In this document: positions 35,145-44,500 of the stretch, one piece after another | Numbering within the stretch: the stretch's first letter is position 1 | Layout: each line of letters starts with the position of its first letter | Origin: CAZHGD01 sp964531735 | GTDB taxonomy: Bacteria > Armatimonadota > UBA10988 | Reading direction: 5' to 3' | DNA length: 64,000 nt | Assembly: GCA_964531735.1 (NCBI GenBank) | Contig: CAZHGD010000007.1 | Span: 28,359 to 92,358 of the forward strand | Translations under genes and position numbers: made by a program | Notes under the pieces: model-generated | Told to the model about the DNA's origin: nothing | The model's database searches: none | What the model saw: the letters and a program-made list of their open reading frames with translations, nothing else

Positions 35145-37101
35145 CGTACTTCTCCGCCAGTTCCTCGTTGAACATCGCCACACCGCCCCAGATGATGCCG
35201 GCGGTGAAGAAGTGCCCGAGCACAATGCCGATGAACATCGGCACCAACTGCTTGTACAGCCGCACCCCGCCGATGCGCAGGACCGCCGTCTTGATGCCCC
35301 AGACCACCAGTGACGGGCCCCACATCGCCGGGTGCGACAGCGTCATCGCGAAGCCCATCGGGTGCAGCGGGAACCGCAGGAAGGCCGTGCGCAACACGAT
35401 CATCAGCGTCGTCACCAGGAAGCCGACCAGCGCGGCGAGGTTGCGCCGCAGGTCGGGTGCCATCGGATTGTCCATCCAGGTGGCCACTTCGGTGTGCGCC
35501 TGCGTCATCAACTGAATGCGGTAGCCGCCCTCGGTGGTGCCCCGCTCGAGCACGTTGCCGCCGTAGTAGTAGTAGGACGTGAGGTGGCTCCAGTAGGCGC
35601 ACATCAGGCCGATCACCGCGGCCAGCAGCAGCGCCCAGACCATCTCGGAGCGCCGCGAGCGGTTCTGCTCGGCGAGCTTCAGCGCCTCGATCTGGGAGCC
35701 ACTGGTGGTCGGGTAGTAGCCGCGCACCAGCCAGGCAAAACCGTGCAGAATGGTCAGCGAGCGGAAGTCGCCGCCCGGCGCCAGGCGCGCCGAGCCGAAC
35801 AGGTTGTTGATGAACCGCTGCTGCTGCCAGTAGGGGAACAGCCAGACCATCGGCGCGCCCGTCTCGGCGCGGATACGCGTGTAGGTCAGCGCCACGCCGA
35901 TGACGATGCCGAAGTACATCAGCGCCAGCCACGCCGCCATGCCGGCCTTCACGGCCCAGCCGATCAGGAAGGCGAAGCAGAGCACGAACGAGATCAGTGC
36001 GGTGCGGTAGCGCAGCGGTTCGGACTGGTCGACGCTGATGTCGCCGGCGCCGAACGCCCGACGCAGCGCGGCCCAGAGGTGCTTGCGCCCGACGAACAGT
36101 ACGAAGAGGGTCAGGGCGAGGTAGCCGCCCATGGCCAGTTCCTGGTCGAAGGGGAAGCCGGGTATGCGGTCGGCCACGCCGACCATCGTGGCGATGACCT
36201 TGCTGCACCGCACCAGGATGTAGAACACCCAGCACGAGAGCGTGATCTCGGTCGACATCAGGAAGGCGAGGCCGAACAGGTCGGGCCGCCAGTAGATGTT
36301 CAGCGGCTGAATCGAGCTCCACGGCCGTTCGGTGAACAGGGCGCCCAGATCGAAGGTGGCGCCGGGGTAGGGCACCGACGGGTTGGCCGCATGGAGCATG
36401 TTGAACAGGTTGTAGAGGAACGACAGCCCGCAGCCGCACCAGAACAGCGGGCTGCGCAGAATCTCAGCCAGGCGCGACGAACTGTCCGGCGTCAGCGCCG
36501 AGACGAACTGCACCAGCGGGAACGACAGGCGCTCGCGCTCGCTCCATTGCTTGCGCATGAGCACGTTGAGCGAAAGCGTGCAGCCGAAGAAGGCGACGGC
36601 AAACAGCCCCCACAGCAGCATCGGCTGCAACCACGCGCCCCAAGGCACCTGGCCGTTGGCCGAGCCCTCGTACATCTGGCGGATGATCTCGTCATCGCGC
36701 GGCCCGTACCACGAGGGCACGTACTCCCACACTCGCAGCAGCTTGTTCTCGGGTGTGGCGAAGTAGCGCGCGACGTTGGTCGAGGGCAGCAGCATCCGCA
36801 TCATGCCCACCGAACTGAACGTGGGAATGATGCTCATCATCGCGAAGACGACAATCAGCTCGTTGCGGGTCAGCGCCAGACGGGGATGGAGGCGCGCCAG
36901 GAGCGGATTGAGCGCCAGGAACAGGCACAGCGCGGCCACGGCGGGCACTACTGGTACGCTTTCGCCGAGCTGGATGGTGTGGCTGATGATTTCGTCCAGC
37001 CGCATCCAGGCGGTGCCGAGGTAGGCCAGCACCGCGACGACGACCAATGCCCGGAGCGTGAGCCCGCGTGGCTGTTCGGTGGGGGATTCGGGGCCGAACA
37101 C
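35128..37101 (-). CDS. OPT-like polytopic membrane protein (DUF6785/DUF6784)
   Basis: A 657-residue integral membrane protein with about 14 hydrophobic segments. The order of conserved stretches (LTRNELIVVFAMMSIIPTFS, RLSFPLVQF, CFAFLIGWAVKAGMAAW) matches the DUF6785/DUF6784 family, which is distantly related to oligopeptide transporters and is common in Armatimonadota, Lentisphaerae-type and similar bacteria. The transported substrate is unknown. The start is GTG with GGAGG 9 bp upstream, and a plausible promoter is located at 37133-37162. It is translationally coupled to the peptidase-like permease gene and probably works with it. Confidence 0.85.
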   Translation of the reverse strand: MFGPESPTEQPRGLTLRALVVVAVLAYLGTAWMRLDEIISHTIQLGESVPVVPAVAALCLFLALNPLLARLHPRLALTRNELIVVFAMMSIIPTFSSVGMMRMLLPSTNVARYFATPENKLLRVWEYVPSWYGPRDDEIIRQMYEGSANGQVPWGAWLQPMLLWGLFAVAFFGCTLSLNVLMRKQWSERERLSFPLVQFVSALTPDSSSRLAEILRSPLFWCGCGLSFLYNLFNMLHAANPSVPYPGATFDLGALFTERPWSSIQPLNIYWRPDLFGLAFLMSTEITLSCWVFYILVRCSKVIATMVGVADRIPGFPFDQELAMGGYLALTLFVLFVGRKHLWAALRRAFGAGDISVDQSEPLRYRTALISFVLCFAFLIGWAVKAGMAAWLALMYFGIVIGVALTYTRIRAETGAPMVWLFPYWQQQRFINNLFGSARLAPGGDFRSLTILHGFAWLVRGYYPTTSGSQIEALKLAEQNRSRRSEMVWALLLAAVIGLMCAYWSHLTSYYYYGGNVLERGTTEGGYRIQLMTQAHTEVATWMDNPMAPDLRRNLAALVGFLVTTLMIVLRTAFLRFPLHPMGFAMTLSHPAMWGPSLVVWGIKTAVLRIGGVRLYKQLVPMFIGIVLGHFFTAGIIWGGVAMFNEELAEKYGVWFG

Positions 37102-37132
37102 GACAACAAGCCTCCGTGCCTGCTATCCGCGG

Positions 37133-37162
37133 ACAATAGCGCACCGGGAGCGATCACGTCAA
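37133..37162 (-). promoter_or_regulatory. Sigma-70-like promoter for the DUF6785 operon
   Basis: On the minus strand, TTGACG (37162-37157) and TATTGT (37138-37133) are separated by 18 bp, placing a start site near 37126, about 25 bp before the GTG of the DUF6785 gene. The fit to consensus is 5/6 at the -35 and 4/6 at the -10. Confidence 0.5.
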
Positions 37163-37292
37163 GGATGGACGCAGACCAGACCAGGTCCATCGACGGCCCC
37201 CGACCTGTCGCGCCAGTGGTGTGGTGCCGACCAATGCTTGGCCTTGCTCTCAGTGCTGGCACTGCCCACAACGCCAGCATGGAGGCGGCGCC

Positions 37293-37550
37293 ATGGCCCA
37301 CCTGAGCCTCCGGCAACTGCCCGGCGAACTGCACCAGCGCCTGCGGGCGCGGGCCGCGCACAACGGGCGCAGCATGGAAGCGGAAGCCCGGGCCATACTC
37401 GCGGCGGCCCTGGCACCAGAGCCGGCCGAACCGCAGGCAGGCGCTGGTCTGGCGGTCTACGCCGGCCACGGGGGATTGCGGCCAGGCGTGCGTGACAGCC
37501 TGACCAACGGCGCCTCGCTGGACGCGGCCGACGAGGAGTTAGCCGAGTGA
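37293..37550 (+). CDS. FitA-like antitoxin (ribbon-helix-helix)
   Basis: An 85-residue protein. Residues 1-40 match the Arc/FitA-type ribbon-helix-helix: LSLRQLPGELHQRLRARAA, then HNGRSMEAEARAILAAAL. This motif binds DNA as a dimer and represses its own operon. The C-terminal 40 residues would normally wrap the PIN toxin's active site. GGAGG lies 7 bp before the ATG. The toxin gene begins inside its stop codon (GTGA). The partner toxin is damaged (see next entry), so this may now be a lone repressor. Confidence 0.8.
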   Translation: MAHLSLRQLPGELHQRLRARAAHNGRSMEAEARAILAAALAPEPAEPQAGAGLAVYAGHGGLRPGVRDSLTNGASLDAADEELAE

Positions 37551-37879
37551 CGCCGGACGTGTGCGTCCTGGTGGCAGCCGGCTTTCTCCGGGCGGTGACG
37601 CATCCACGGGTCTCTGTGGAGCCGACACCGACGGCCGACGCACTCGCATTCGTACGGTTCGTGCTCGCCGTGCCGGGCGCCGAGTTGCTGCCGCTCGGTC
37701 CCGAATGGCCGTTGCTGGACGCGCTGTGCGACGAACACGGCTTGACCGGCAACGCGGTAATGAACGCCTGGATCGCTGCGGCGACGCGGGCGTGCCGCGA
37801 GCGCTTGGTCACCTTCGACCGCGGCTGCTTGCGCTACCTGCGAGCAGGCGAGGCGACGGTGCTCGCGCCGCGCGATTGA
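37547..37879 (+). CDS. VapC-type PIN toxin with internal deletion
   Basis: A 110-residue protein of the PIN family (type II toxin RNase, mycobacterial-type subfamily). It starts TPDVCVLVAA, carrying the first active-site Asp, but jumps directly to GFLRAVTHPRV. In this subfamily about 40 residues (first helices and second strand) normally separate those two segments. Further on, GNAVMNAWIAAA has MN where relatives have PD, removing another active-site Asp; LVTFDRG retains the last Asp. The toxin is therefore probably inactive. The start is a GTG overlapping the antitoxin stop codon. The reading frame is otherwise intact with normal codon use. Confidence 0.7.
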   Translation: MTPDVCVLVAAGFLRAVTHPRVSVEPTPTADALAFVRFVLAVPGAELLPLGPEWPLLDALCDEHGLTGNAVMNAWIAAATRACRERLVTFDRGCLRYLRAGEATVLAPRD

Positions 37880-37924
37880 CCCCGCGTTCCTGGCCGACTA
37901 TGCTCCGCCACACGGAGCATCCCC

Positions 37925-39313
37925 ATGGCGGCCTGGCATGACCTCGGCAATGATGTCTTCTGCTGGCGCGACTGCTGCAACGTCTATCTGCTACGCGACG
38001 GCGTGCGCGGTCTACTGATCGACCTGGGCAGCGGCAGTGCCCTCGACCACTTGCGCGAGGTGGGCGTGGAGCGGGTGGAAGGCGTCTACTTCACCCACGC
38101 CCATCGCGACCAGTGCCAGGGCGCGGCCAAGGCGCTGGCGCAAGGCGTCGCGCTGCACTTCCCGGCTGCCGCACGGAGCATGGTCGACGCCGGCGAGCGG
38201 GCGGACTTCCGGATGCTGTCGCCCGCGCACTTCGCCAATCCCTGCCGCTTCCATCCGCCGCAGCCGCAGCCGGAGGCGCGGTTCGATCTGGGCGACTGGC
38301 AGTCGTTCGCCTTCGGACCGTTCGACCTCATCGTCCATGCGGCGCCGGGCCACATCGATCACCAACTGGCGTTCCACGTCGAAACGCCGGGCGCGTCGTT
38401 CCTGTTCTGTGGCGACGCCATGCACTCGCGCGGCAAGGTGCACGAAGCGTTCTGCCTGGAGACCGACCACTACACCGGGGCCGGTGCCCGACTCGGCGCT
38501 GACACGCTCTGCGCACTCCGCAACCTGCGGCCCGACCGGCTCTGTCCGAGCCATGGCCCGGTGACCGACGAGGCGGTCTGGGACGCCTGTTCGGTGACCG
38601 TGGACCGCCTGCGCGAGTTGGCCGACCTGAAGGACACCATCGTCCCGCGCCGGCCGGCCGTGCGGCGGCTGGTGCGGCCGCGCGCCAACACGATGATCCA
38701 GGTCTCTGAGCACCTGTGGATGTGGAACAACTCCTACTTCCTGCTCAGCGACGACGGCCCGGTGCTGATGGTCGATGTGCAGTGCATCCTGCCGGAGTCG
38801 TTCCACGAGCAGTACCGGGCCACGTTCGGTGACCGGCCGATCGAGGTGGTGCTGGTCTCGCACCTGCACTGCGACCACGTCATGGGCATCGAGGAACTGC
38901 GGAGTCATCACCCGCTGCAGTGCTGGGCGCAAGAGACGTTGGTCGGTGCCATCGAGCATCCTTACGACTGGGCGCGACCATGGCTGCACAACCACCCGAC
39001 GAGGGTGGACCGACCCCTGGCGCACGGCGAGGTGGTCCGCTGGCACGAGTACGAGCTGACCGCGTGGTGGTTCCCCGGCCAGACTGACCTCCATGACGCC
39101 TTCTCGCTGACCATCGACGGCCACCGCGCGCTGTTCAGCGGTGACAACTTCTATCCCGCGCAGCAGTGGGGCGGCACGGGCGGTCAGTGCGGGTACAACG
39201 GCAGCCATCCGGCCAACTGGCGCCAGTCGGCCGAGTTGGTGATGGACCTGGCTCCGGAGTGGATCCTGGCCAGCCACATGCAGCCGTTCGAGTACCGTCG
39301 CGCCGACTGGTAG
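37925..39313 (+). CDS. Tandem metallo-beta-lactamase-fold hydrolase, cut by in-frame TAG
   Basis: The first 462 codons of a gene encoding two MBL-fold domains. Domain 1 (1-235) has HAHRD, PGHIDHQ, CGDAM and PSHGP, all expected metal-ligand positions. Domain 2 (about 255-462) has HLHCDH, PGQTD (Gln replacing the usual His), SGDNF and ASHMQ. Codon 463 is TAG, and the same frame continues open for 137 more codons with a coherent C-terminal domain (see next entry). The metabolic role is unknown; such proteins hydrolyse thioesters, lactones or phosphodiesters. The ATG has GGAG 9 bp upstream. Two toxin-antitoxin pairs flank the gene. Confidence 0.8.
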   Translation: MAAWHDLGNDVFCWRDCCNVYLLRDGVRGLLIDLGSGSALDHLREVGVERVEGVYFTHAHRDQCQGAAKALAQGVALHFPAAARSMVDAGERADFRMLSPAHFANPCRFHPPQPQPEARFDLGDWQSFAFGPFDLIVHAAPGHIDHQLAFHVETPGASFLFCGDAMHSRGKVHEAFCLETDHYTGAGARLGADTLCALRNLRPDRLCPSHGPVTDEAVWDACSVTVDRLRELADLKDTIVPRRPAVRRLVRPRANTMIQVSEHLWMWNNSYFLLSDDGPVLMVDVQCILPESFHEQYRATFGDRPIEVVLVSHLHCDHVMGIEELRSHHPLQCWAQETLVGAIEHPYDWARPWLHNHPTRVDRPLAHGEVVRWHEYELTAWWFPGQTDLHDAFSLTIDGHRALFSGDNFYPAQQWGGTGGQCGYNGSHPANWRQSAELVMDLAPEWILASHMQPFEYRRADW

Positions 39314-39727
39314 GCCATCGTCGACTGGAGCGAGCGGATCACGGCGCTGATGCGCGAGATTGCGCCCGACGGCGACTGGGAGCGCCACCACAGCCCGCAC
39401 TTCGTGACGGCCAGACCGTATGTCCAGCCCATCTCGACCGAGGTGACCAACCCGGTGAAGGTGAGCTGGCACAACAGCTCCGACCACACGCAAGTGGTCG
39501 GCCTCACGGCGCGACCGCCGGCCGGACTGGTGGTGGACCGAGCCCAGGCGGTCATCGAGGTGCCACCGGGTGAGAGCCGCGGCGTCGGCTTCCTGTTCAC
39601 AGCCGCCGAGGTCCTTCAGGGCATGCAGATGATCACCTTCGACCTGACGGTGAACGGCGAGCCGTGGGGCGAACTGGTCGAGTGCTACCTGCGCGGCCAG
39701 GGCCGGTACGAGGGCGAGAGCGACTGA
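39314..39727 (+). pseudogene. Detached C-terminal domain of the MBL gene
   Basis: This is the same reading frame as the upstream MBL gene, directly after its TAG, and it resumes with AIVDWSERITALMREI as a natural continuation of the preceding helix. It then encodes a beta-sandwich of the immunoglobulin or fibronectin type (TEVTNPVKVSWHNSS, VIEVPPGESRGVGFLF). A CAG-to-TAG change would explain the break. An internal ATG at 39350 exists but has no ribosome site, so independent translation is doubtful. A sequencing error is the simplest alternative. Confidence 0.65.
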
Positions 39728-39759
39728 ACGGGTGGCGTCGCGATAGCGGGGGTGCTATC

Positions 39760-40107
39760 ATGAGGGTGACGATCCGGCCGGAGGCCAGGGACGAACTCGC
39801 TCGTTTGCCGGCGGCGGAACTGGTGGCCATAGACCATGCCATCCAGAAGCTGGCTGCGGCTGGAGAGCGGTTGGCGTACCCGCACTCCAGCGCGGTGCGT
39901 ATCGCCGAGGGTCTCCGTGAGCTGCGGCCGCGTCAGGGCCGCAGTCAGTGGCGTGCCTTCTACCGGCGAGTTGGTCCAGTGATGGTGGTCGCGTCTATCG
40001 GCCCAGAGGCGGGCCGCGACAGCCGCGGGTTCGCACGGGCAGTGGCCGACGCGGTGGCTCGGCTGGCCGATGAAGAGGGTTCGCGAGAGGACAACAGAGA
40101 TGGCTAA
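39760..40107 (+). CDS. RelE/HigB-type toxin
   Basis: A 115-residue protein of the RelE/ParE superfamily, HigB-like (Gp49) group: VTIRPEARDELARLP start, an internal GLRELRPRQGRSQWRAFYR carrying the basic residues expected at the ribosome-dependent RNase face, and VVASIGPEAG near the end. Such toxins cleave mRNA on the ribosome. A run of G lies just upstream of the ATG. The XRE antitoxin gene overlaps by 8 bp downstream; toxin-first order is typical for HigBA. Confidence 0.78.
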   Translation: MRVTIRPEARDELARLPAAELVAIDHAIQKLAAAGERLAYPHSSAVRIAEGLRELRPRQGRSQWRAFYRRVGPVMVVASIGPEAGRDSRGFARAVADAVARLADEEGSREDNRDG

Positions 40108-40432
40108 GGCAGTGCCGTTCGAGAGCGTGCTGGCAGACCACCTGGGAGACCCTCAGTTCCGCCGCGAATGGGAGCGGACCTCGGCCGCACGCGCCCTGGC
40201 CGTCTGGCTCGTCCGCTACCGCGCCGAACATGGTCTGTCGCAGCGCGCGTTGGCCGCGCGGGTGGGCATGAAGCAGCCGGTCATCGCGCGGCTGGAGTCG
40301 GGCGAGACCGAGCCGAAGTTGTCCACACTGCTGCGGCTCGCCGAGGCGCTGCAAACGCCCATCGACCTGGAGGTGGACGCCGCGCAGCCCACGCCACCTG
40401 GCCTCTACGTGCGCGTCGGTCGGGCCGCCTGA
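40100..40432 (+). CDS. XRE-family (HigA-like) antitoxin
   Basis: A 110-residue protein with a helix-turn-helix of the Cro/C1 type: LVRYRAEHGLSQRALAARV, then VIARLESGETEPKLSTLLRL. It binds the operon promoter and neutralises the preceding RelE/HigB toxin. The start overlaps the toxin gene by 8 bp. A short hydrophilic tail ends 7 bp before the convergent CBM9 gene. Confidence 0.85.
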   Translation: MAKAVPFESVLADHLGDPQFRREWERTSAARALAVWLVRYRAEHGLSQRALAARVGMKQPVIARLESGETEPKLSTLLRLAEALQTPIDLEVDAAQPTPPGLYVRVGRAA

Positions 40433-40439
40433 GCCGCGC

Positions 40440-41474
40440 CTATAGCGTGCTGAGGATGCCCTCCAGGCGCGCGTCCCAGAGCACGCCGTCGAGTTCGCGC
40501 TCGATGCGGCTGAGATCGTGCTCCATGCGGGCGAACGCGGCGCCATCCAGCGGCTGGGCGACGGCTTGGCGGTGCTTCTCCACTTGGGCTTCGAACTTGG
40601 CCAGGCGGCCGGCCATGGCTTGAGCGATGGCTGGGCCCTCCTTGCGGCCGGCCCGCTTCAGCTCGCGCAGCTTGGTGTCTACGCGGGCGAGCCCCTTCTT
40701 GGCCATCGCCTGGTAGGTGGCGCCGCCGACACCCTCGACGGTGAAGATCCGCAGCGGGCCGCTGCGCTCGCCCTTGCGGACCTCGGGTCCGACGCCGGCC
40801 AGTTGGTCGGCCGACGGCGCCAGCACGATGTGGCCGAAGCGGTCCGGGTCGTGGAAGTTGGCATTGACCTGCGACCAGCAACTCCATTCGCGATCACGCA
40901 CCAGCGTCCGGTCGCGGCAGACGTTGAGCCCCACCACCTGGCCGGCCGCGGCGGCGTAGCCGTCCATCGGCGCCCAGGGGAACCGCACTTCCAGCGCCCA
41001 GCCGTGGTCGCCCTTGGCCGCCGCTGCGGTGGACTTGCCGTCCCAGCCGGTGTCCATCTGGCGCGAATCGTAGGTGGAGGCCGCCGCGTTGAAGGCGAAC
41101 TGGTAGTAGTCGCGGTGGTTGTGCTTGGGGTCGAGGAAGACCTCGATGGCCTCGGTGTTGAAGATCTGCGTCGCGTCGCGCGCCTGCGGCTGTGCCACCA
41201 GTTTGTCGATCATCGGCTCGTCGCACCAGACTGCCAGGTAGAGCGCCTGCGCGTCCCAGCACACACGGAACGAGGTCTGGACATTGGCGATCTCGGCGCC
41301 GTTGTACCAGATGAAGCCGCTGACCACCGGTGCGCCTTGCCAGCAGGCGTCGTCCAGCCGGCCGTCAATGGTCGGCGCCGCCGCGGCCTTGGGCGCCGGG
41401 TAGACCAGAATCGGGTAGTTGTCGGCCGCCAGGAGCGGCGCGGTCAGTACTGCAAGCAGCGCGAGCATTCTCAT
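40440..41474 (-). CDS. Secreted CBM9-like protein
   Basis: A 344-residue exported protein. The signal peptide is LALLAVLTAPLLAA. Residues 30-225 are a CBM9-type beta-sandwich: APTIDGRLDDACWQGAP, FRVCWDAQALYLAVWCDEP, EAIEVFLDPKHNHRDYYQF and WALEVRFPW. A helical coiled-coil-like tail rich in K, R and E follows (RVDTKLRELKRAGRKEGP onward). CBM9 modules bind the ends of sugar chains. AGGTGGAG precedes the ATG. It is the last of three secreted-protein genes in a row. Confidence 0.82.
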   Translation of the reverse strand: MRMLALLAVLTAPLLAADNYPILVYPAPKAAAAPTIDGRLDDACWQGAPVVSGFIWYNGAEIANVQTSFRVCWDAQALYLAVWCDEPMIDKLVAQPQARDATQIFNTEAIEVFLDPKHNHRDYYQFAFNAAASTYDSRQMDTGWDGKSTAAAAKGDHGWALEVRFPWAPMDGYAAAAGQVVGLNVCRDRTLVRDREWSCWSQVNANFHDPDRFGHIVLAPSADQLAGVGPEVRKGERSGPLRIFTVEGVGGATYQAMAKKGLARVDTKLRELKRAGRKEGPAIAQAMAGRLAKFEAQVEKHRQAVAQPLDGAAFARMEHDLSRIERELDGVLWDARLEGILSTL

Positions 41475-41502
41475 CGTTGAACTCCACCTGCCGGTAGTCG
41501 CC

Positions 41503-44500
41503 TCAGAAATTGACGTTGCCGACGCCGCGCACGCCGACGATCCCCGAGAAGCTGACCGGCAGCCGCGTCTGCTGCTGCGTCAGCACATCGCGGAAGCCGA
41601 TCTGCCATCTGCCCGGCGGGTCATTGAGCGCGAACGCCAGCGGTACGCTCAGCGTCTGGCCAGGCTCCACCACCACCACCTGCCGCAGCCAGTCGGCGCG
41701 TCGGCCGTCGGGCCGGGTCAGCGTCACCAGACCCGCGTGCGCGCCGCCAGCGGCGCGCGGCAGACTGAGTTGCAGGGCGTGTCCGACCACCTCTGCCCGC
41801 ACCGCGGCGGTACCTTCGCCCAGTAGCGCCAAGACCGCCGCGTGCCCGTGGCGCAGGTCGACCGTAGCGCTGGCGGTTTGCCCCAGGTCGGTACCGGTCT
41901 TCAGGTCGCGCACGTGATATGGACGGCCGAACCGGACCTCGAACCGGCCCGCGGCGCCGTTGTTCTGGACGATGACGAGCTGCGTGGTGCCATTCTGCCA
42001 GCGGATGGCCCGGCACTGCGGCAGCCCGCCCTCGAGCCGCGTCACCCGCAGCGCCGGCTTGCTGCCCGCCTGAGCCAACAGCGACTGCAGCAAGGTCGCG
42101 GCGCCGGTGTGCTGATCGGCCGGCCGGGTCATGGCGAAGTTGAGCAGCACGGCGCGCCCGGCGCCGACCTGGCGGACGGACACCGCCGGCACTTCGCCGG
42201 CGGCGGCCTGCGGCGCGGCGGTGGTCGCCTTGAGGCCCGGATCGACCGCGCTGGTCACCTGCCAAGTCGTCGCCGACGTGCGGCTGGCGATCTGGGCGCT
42301 CGGGACACTCGCCTTCGAGCCGCTGCTATCCACACCGAACAGGTCGTCCAGGGCGCCCGCGGTCCGCGGCTGACAGCGTGCGTCATAGCGCCCGGGCCGT
42401 AGGTCGGCGATGACCGTGCCGCCCTGAGCCACGAACTGCCGGATGGCCTCGGCTTCCACCTGCCCGAGCGCCTCGGCGCGCGGCAGGAGGAGCACCTTGA
42501 GGCCCTGGAAGTCGACCTCGCCGCGGCGCAACATGCCGTCGGTGAAGTAGCGGAAGTTGAGGCCCAGGTGCGCCAACGTGTCGTGCCAACTGGCGTGCGC
42601 CTGCTCGTAGTTGCCGTAACTGGGTCCGTTGGCCACCTGCGTGGCATAGGCCGACGGGTGCGAGTACAGCATGGCGATGCCGTCGTGCTGCATGGTGCTG
42701 CGCAGCAGCAGATCACCCAGGCCCTCGCGGGTGATCCGGGTCTCGCGCCACAGCTCCTCGAACGCGGGATAGGGGCTCAGGTTCGGCATCAGGATGCCGT
42801 TGAACCGGCCGACGCCGTCCCAGCGCCACCACCACACCGCATCGGTGCCGTTGAGCACCATGCGCCAGTAGACGGCACTGAGCGTGTCGGCGTCCTTGGT
42901 GTAGCCCATCCAGTTGGCGCGTGGGAAGTCGCGCGGCGCGATGTCGCGCAGCACCAGATCGGCCGGGCCGGGGTAGGGCGACCAGAAGGTGTTGGTGCGC
43001 ACGATGCCGTCGAAGTCGTCGCCGTCGTGGAAGGTGCCGGCGCCTTCGAAGCCCGTGCGGGCCTGCGGGTCGAGCTTGGCGTAGTCAGCGCCGAACCGCT
43101 TGCAGAAGCCAAGGAAGTTGGCGCACTCCCAAGCCTGCCGATCGTACCAGCGCGCGAAGTGCCCGTCGCGCTTGGATTGCAGTTCACGCGGGTCCTTCGG
43201 GTCCGACAAGACCACCTCGGTCCAGTCGCGGAAGGTGGTGCCCCAGGCTGCGTTGAGCTTGGCGATGGTGCCGTAGACGCCTTGCAGCCAGCGCTGGTAG
43301 GCGGTCAGGTCGGACGGGCTGAGGTCCGAGCCTCGCGTGACCGTCTCATCGCCGAGCGAGTAGACGAACACGCCGTGCTGGCGCGCCTTGGCATACGGCG
43401 CGGTCGTCTGGTGCACGTACTCACTGGCCTGCGGCTCCTGGTTCCAGGGCACGGGCTTCAGGTGACCGTTGGCGTCCTTGTCGTCCATGATCCGCGTCGT
43501 GTAGGGCACCACGGACACATCGTTGGCCGCGATCTGCGGCGGCACGCCGCCACCGAAGTTCGCCAACTGCAGGCTCATGCCCAGGCGCGCGAGTTGCTCC
43601 TCGGCGAACGGGCCGGTGGGTCCGCCGGGCACATCCCAGACGAGGAAGTTGAACTGCCCGCGGTGACGCTTGCAGACGTTGTAGTAGGCGTCACCCTCGG
43701 ACCGCTGACCGCCTGCCCTCGCGATGGCCAGGACCCGCACCAGCATCGGCCGGTACTCGGGCATGTCGAAGCGGAACGGCACCACGCGGTCGGTTGGCGC
43801 GGTGGCCGCCTGCGCGGCGAGGATGCGCCCGCGGCGGTCGTGCAGTTCCACCGCCACCGTCTCGCCTGGCACGGCCTGGCCGACCAACCGGACGCGCCCG
43901 GACAGGGCCTCGCCAACCTCACCCCAGGTGCGGTCGAGTTCGACCTTCAGCTCGCAGTAGGGCTTGCGCTCCAGGCGCCGTGAGCACCAGTCCACCACCT
44001 TGCCGTTCTGGCGGATGATGACATCCTGGTAGGCCCAGCCGCGCAGGTGCCCGCGCGCCTCGGCGTCGCGCAGCGCCGGTGCGATGTCGGTACCGGCCGG
44101 TCGGCCGCCGAGCAGTTCCTCGCCGAGCGGCGGCGCGATCTCCGTGGCACCGTCGATGGTGCGATAGCGCACGGTGCTGCCGTTCGGCGCTTCCTGCGGT
44201 GCGACGCGGCCGGCGCCTTGGTTGCCGCCCTGCAGTGCTGCCATCGCGCGTTGCGCCAGACCGGCCGGCGGCAGCTTGTTCGCCGCCCAGAGGATCGTCC
44301 GGCCCAGCCGCGCCTGCCACAGGTCGTACTCGACCTCCCAGCCGAAGCGGTAGGGCACCGTCGGCGTGGCCGGCAGCCGGGCCGCGCGGCCTTTGACCAC
44401 ACCGAACAGGTCGGCCTGCGGGCCGTTCGCCTCCGCCGGCAACGGGTGCTTCAACACGCGCGGGTCGTTGACGCCGACCAACACCAGGCCGGCGCCTTCA

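Noticed and set aside
39311..39313. Genome-wide reassignment of TAG to an amino acid
   Set aside because: Several intact genes in the window end in TAG at the expected family length, so TAG works as a stop.
39350..39727. A separate 125-residue gene starting at ATG 39350
   Set aside because: It is in frame with the upstream MBL gene after its TAG and continues that protein's fold, with no ribosome site of its own.
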